A stretch of DNA of 64,000 nucleotides from Eumeta japonica. Lineage: Eukaryota > Arthropoda > Insecta > Lepidoptera > Psychidae. The translations under genes and the position numbers were made by a program. The stretch is from NCBI GenBank assembly GCA_005406025.1, contig BGZK01000710.1, positions 62,001 through 126,000 on the forward strand, given 5' to 3'. Shown here piece after piece: positions 51,501 through 57,500 of this stretch. The stretch's first letter is position 1; every line of letters starts with the position of its first letter. The notes beneath the pieces are model-generated. The model saw only the letters and a list, made by a program, of their open reading frames with translations, had not been told where the DNA came from and ran no database searches.

Positions 51501-54500
51501 CATAAACAACAGTGGATACAGACTCATAGTTGTTGATGGTCTTCTTAGCAGGCAGTAAAAGTATCGGTGCCATCAAGCTTCATGTTTCCACGATGACAAC
51601 CGGATTGAATCGGATGCCGGCTACCCATCAACATAATATATTAAAATCTTCGGGTCCTCTTTAGGGCGTCTTTTTCGGTGGCGGCGCAGATAGACGGAAA
51701 AGTCAGCTCTTTTCACATGCACCTATTAGGCTTAGGATTAGCAACGTCAAGTACATGCACGAGTCTCGTGTTAGAGATGCCAGAGGTGAGTAATCACAAA
51801 AGTTGGTTAATGAATCACATTCATTACTTACTTACTAATCTACATGTTCGACGGGCTAGTCAGATGCGTCTGCATTGTCGGTAGGCACACACTAGGGGCG
51901 CGTTTAACGGCGCTAGTCTATCTGAACTTTTTCCACTGCGATTGATGACCATTTAGCGGCGCGTGCAGCATGAGCGTGCGCTTTCACAAACGGTCGTAGC
52001 ACAGTACCACCAACTCGTCATAATCATTAAAGAAGTGGTGGTGCCGGTATGCAGATCCGGGACTTCATGGCGTCGGAATGAGAATCGTCAGAGGAGAGTG
52101 AAGCGCTGTTCAGCCGGTCGGGCTCGTGGTGGCTCGGCGCGACTGTCGAACGATGGTTGTGGCGGCATGAGCGACCGCGAGCTCGAGCCGCGATCACATA
52201 CCATTCACGAAACGTTAAGAAACTGAAAGTATCAGTTAAGTGCCCTTGTGTTATACTTCAAGCAATGTTGTAAGTCTCGACAACGAATGGAGTGAAAATT
52301 ATACGTGCGCTATGTTACGAGAACGCACAATCAGTTTATATCAATGCACTATGGTACAGCTGTATAATGCAATATATAGATAGCTGTGTTGCACAATTTA
52401 GGTGATCCGGAAATTATTTTGTTTAAACATCTGTGTAAGGAAATGGAAATCGTAGTATATATGGATTGCAATTAAAAAGAGACTACAAGCCTTAAAAATT
52501 TTAAAAAGTTTTCTTTTGTCACATCCCTAGTTATTATTAATTGTTAATCGCTCAACGATCAAATAATACAACATGTAGAGTAAAAAACAAGAAAGAGGCG
52601 ATGAGGTCAAAATTTTAAAATGTCCGCCGTTACGTTTGTCCGCGGGGTAGGCAGATTTTTTACGCTCAAACCACCTGCGGAGGTGTAAATAGTGCCGCTT
52701 CCCCGGTTTTTTATATGTAAATTAAAAATTCAAGATGGTTTTATAGATATTGACTCTTGTTTTCTAATCTGTTTAGAATTTATTATGCAAATTGATTATT
52801 TCATTAAAAAATGAAACATAATAAATGGTAATAAAAACCTAATCAAATGTGAAGTTTTTTGTATCTCGAATTTCGAAAGAAGAGAATAGAATGTGCCTAT
52901 ATTATAAAAAAAAATAAAATTCCAACTTTCATTACAGATTTATTTCAAGAAAATTCTACACAAAAATACTTTTTTATTTTATTTTATTTACTTATTGCAA
53001 AATTGCTTATTGAATAGTTATTTTTTACTTAAAGCATTCATATATCAATTGAAATGAATTGCGGATTTTGAATTGGTTCAATTTGCAAAAATAAAATTTC
53101 AATCTGGCTAAAATAACATGACGGGAGCCAATTTGGTAAATTTGCATTCAGATTCGTCATCAACAAAGCTGGTCTCTGGAAAACAAAGGACTTTCTTGAG
53201 AAACATGAAATTTTGTGGAGCTACGTAATGAACGTGGAGGAAAATCGTCCTTATTATTTTATACAAATATTTCCATGAAATTTTTGTTTTCAAGTATTAA
53301 CTATTATTTTAAAGATCTATTTTTAGTATTTATATTATTTGTCATATAATATATAAGTTACAACAAAAAAATTGTTGTGTTAGTAGCGGATAAATTAAGT
53401 CATTCTGTATTTTCCTATGAAAGTATGATTAAATTAAAATTTTATGAAACATAATTTTTTATAAAAAAAAATCTGCTTAAATGCTTTTTCCCATTTCAAG
53501 ATTTAATTAATGAAACGTAAATACGTTTTAGTCTTTTATATTTATCTTTCGTATCCATTAATAGAGTCCCACGCTAATTGGTTAAAAAATATCACTGACA
53601 TTAATCTAGAACGAGGCTGGGCCGTCTGGGAATTTTATTTTATAAGTTTTTACAAAGATTTCGTTTTTGAAGGTATTTACATTTAAGGGAACAAACAGTT
53701 CGTTTGACGTGCGCTTATTCCCCCTCACACAGTCCAACCTATTGAATCTCACTATAATTGCGGATGGTGACAAGCACGAGATTCAAATGCCCTTGTCATA
53801 TAGATACATGTTTCTCGGGTCCTTCACATCCCCGAATTGACAGCAAGGATGTTTTTTAACTATCGCAATGTAGATCTTGAATGTTAGGGTTTTTGATGTA
53901 GCATCTGCAAAAGATCACATGTTACAAGAGACGTCATAAGTGATCTTTTGCACTCACCCGAAAGCTTTAAATGCTGTCCAAAGACAAATCGAAGCTTTGC
54001 ACTTAACTGTTTAAATTTACTGTGTATGAATTTTACGTGGGACATAATATAAGCTTCTAGAACTGGCCACTTACATAAACGATATTTAAAAAGTAATTAC
54101 TACATTTGAAAATGGAAGTCTTTGGTTGTAGAACACAGTTTGTTTCATCTAACTGTCAATTGTTTTTAGATTGTGACGTCATTGTAAAAATTGCGTATCT
54201 CCATCACTATGGATTTTCGTAATATGATTTTCTACGATCTTAAATGTAATTTATCAGCTCAACAGAGCCTCGCTCGGCTTCGAATTGCTTTTGGCGATGA
54301 AGCACGACGAGTATTTACAACTGGTTTGCACAATTCAAGCGCGGTTGTATCAATCTCAGTGGCGACTGGTCAAGGATTTTCATCACTAGAAGAGGCTGTA
54401 GAAGACTACGAAAAACGTGGTTTTGAGGTCACCAGGAAGGAGAGACATACATGTTTTCAAAATCGGTTTATCTGTATGAAAAAGTGCATCTACACTAACG

Positions 54501-57500
54501 GAGAACGTTTTGAGAAACAATAAATTCATTTTTGACCGGTCAATCAAGTAATTGTCTCATACATTCCAGAGAGTTTCAGGGCGCTCTACGAATATCATGT
54601 GGCGTGTACGTCTAAAACGCTACAAAGTAGATATACTTGGCAGGGGACGACGACGTCCCGCGCGGGTTTTCCGCCCACTTCATGAATTTTGAAATGGCTA
54701 TAACAAAAAACACGACATTTAATTGTCCCGGATCAGTTTTGAGAGTGAGAAATCTAAAATTATGAATAAAAAAAGATTTCACCGACAAAAAAGAAAATAC
54801 GTCAATCGTATAGGAGTTCTGATAACATTTGCTTTAAGCTTTAATGAAAGTTTTACTCCGTTCAAAGTTCACTAGACCCTTCGACCACACGTTGCATCCC
54901 AACACACTTTGATCCAGCAGCGTCAAACCATGGTCTAAGACCCCATACTCACTGCAGCATCGTGCCCTAAAGTACAAGTAGGACATAAAAAAATATTACA
55001 AATATTAATATCCTTCAAAATAAAGAGTTAATATGTCAACTCTTATTTTTCCTTTAGCGCGATCAGTATTAATGCATAACAATGATGTCAATTATGTTAG
55101 CGGAAGACGTGAGTTTATGTTTTTATGAATCAAAAGCTGTCTGGTTCAAACTCTAATTATGAAACGTTTTTTTTTTGTAGTTCGTAACTAGTTAAATTAA
55201 GTCACTTGCTTTGTGCCTCGAAGAGCACCGACAATCATTATAAACTTCCAACCTACAACAGAATAGTGTGAAGGTCTTACGGCCTAACAACTAAATATGG
55301 AAAAAATAATGCTTTTGCAGTAGGGTGACAAAAATTCGACACAATATATGGGATAACTATAATTTTCACTTTTGAGCAAAAATCTAAAACGTTATTGTCT
55401 AGTTCGTAGATGCTTTTCTTTTGATTCCGGAATAATGTTTTGAGTGAAAGTCGTGCTCTACTAAATAATAATTTATAATGAATAGTTGTGCCTTATAATT
55501 TAGTTAAATATACTCTATCAATTATTTATATTGTCGACTGTTACAGGCGGCCGGATAGATCACGCGCATCACTACAATAACCCATATCGCGCACTCGACG
55601 AAACCTTGGAGTTGGAGACTGCGTTGCTGGCTGCCTTGGAACGTGTTAACCCCACCGAGACCTTGATCGTAGTCACCGCTGACCATGGTCACGTGATGAC
55701 CTTCGGGGGTCAGGCCACTCCAAGGGGACATCCTGTCTTAGGTAAACGACCTGAGGGTGTTGTTAAGGGTTCATAGATACAACAAATAATAAAATCAAAT
55801 TTGATAAAAAACAAATTAAAATCCTTTTGGGGTTTATTGTAAGAGTATTATTATTCTTTTAAACATACAAGGATATAGTAGAACCCTTTGTACTCATACT
55901 TTCAAGGTATATATGAAAAATGAAAAGGGGAAGATGAATAAAAAAAATATAAAATAAAACAATTTTTAATTTTTTTGTCTGTCTGTCTATTCGCAAACGC
56001 TTCAGAAATTACGAAGCAGATTTTTCACCGCTAAATATAGCTTGGCTTGGAGCAGAATACAGGCTTTATTTCACTTAAATTGGATGTAAGGGAAAAAGTT
56101 GTCTTCACTTACATATCTATCCTGAGAAGATACAAAGCGAATAATAACTGTTAGCGTCAAAAGATGCTGAAGACGTCACGATAACGAACACATAACAACG
56201 TTCGAGGGGAAAAAAAAAGCAAAAATCTACAGTGTTCTGGTCATAACGCGTTCGACTTATTAAAAAATATACAAGAGAATGAAAGGGATTAGAGGCGACG
56301 TGAACATAGACCGAATTCCATGTGGGCGAAAGCGCGGGCGCAAAGCTAGTTAAAGAATAAAAAGTTAGCTAACAGTTAACCTGTTTGATTTTCATCGAAA
56401 ATAATTTGTGAATTTTCATTTTGTATTTCCTTCTCCCTTTTATGTTTTTTAATTAGATTGGTATTATTTTATGGTTTAATATATTTAAGGCCCGCTGAAA
56501 AAAAAACAGTTTTTGAATATTATTCATTGTCACCAACAGGAAACGAGATTGGATTTGGATTGGAATCAAAAATGTTAATTTATTATTATGATTCTGGATT
56601 CGTGCCAAATCAGCGACATGGCGCGTAAATATTAATTTGGTAATGTTGCTTTGTACAATACTTTAAATTAGATTCTTACTAGCGTCTTCTCCCGCGTAGA
56701 CGGATCACTTCATTCGCTGCCTATCCGTTCCGAAATCTCGCTATCGGCCTCCACGGGTATTATCACGATCGATTGCTTGTAAAACATCTTTTATATAATT
56801 TTATTTTTATGATTTTTCTTAAGCGGTTCAGTGACTCAGCTGTGAGGATTTAGCAAACCTGGTCTGTGAGCTACAGTTACACTTGGATTTATAATATTCG
56901 CATAGATTAATTTTTGTTGCTACTTCATTATATTTTGTAACTCCGTAATCTATTAAATCAACAAATAGTATAATAATTGTTAAGCTTAATCCGAACGCGT
57001 AAGTGTCACGCTATATGAATTGATCATTCCTACGATTGCATGTTGTATCGAAATTTGATACTAAAATTTAAACTCATCCCTCTAGTCTATTCGTTGCGAA
57101 ATGATTCAAGTCTGATGAGCTGTTAGTCGTACGATTAAATTATGAGTGCCTGGATGTATAAAATACGTAGGCGCGGACACGGTGCCCTCGGACATCGACG
57201 GGCTCCGGTACACGACCATCCTGTACGGGTCGGGCCCGGGACACGCCGAGCCGCGCGCCGTGCCGGCCAACGCGTCGGGCGCGGCGGGCGCGGACGCCGT
57301 GCACGCCGCGGCCGCGCCGCGCCAGTGGGCCACGCACGGCGGCGAGGACGTGCCGGTCTACGCGCTGGGTACGTAAAGCTATTACGAAAACGGTCAACTT
57401 AACGGGCAACTTTTACATAGTTAATGTTGTCCGTAACATAAGTTATGTAAAATTGGTTCTCGCATTAGTGATAAATATCCTCAGGAGGCCTCGACCTATA

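Larger units (their letters stand above)
50886..55546 (+). other. ALP intron 7 (4.7 kb)
   Basis: 51000-52230 is less AT-rich and has broken open frames that I cannot assign (possibly a decayed mobile element). The 53906 inverted repeat and the mariner relic follow. The rest is AT-rich. Confidence 0.8.

Noticed and set aside
57106..57409. Several ORFs in other frames and strands around ALP exon 9
   Set aside because: Shadows caused by the extreme GC content of the exon; Ala/Arg low complexity.
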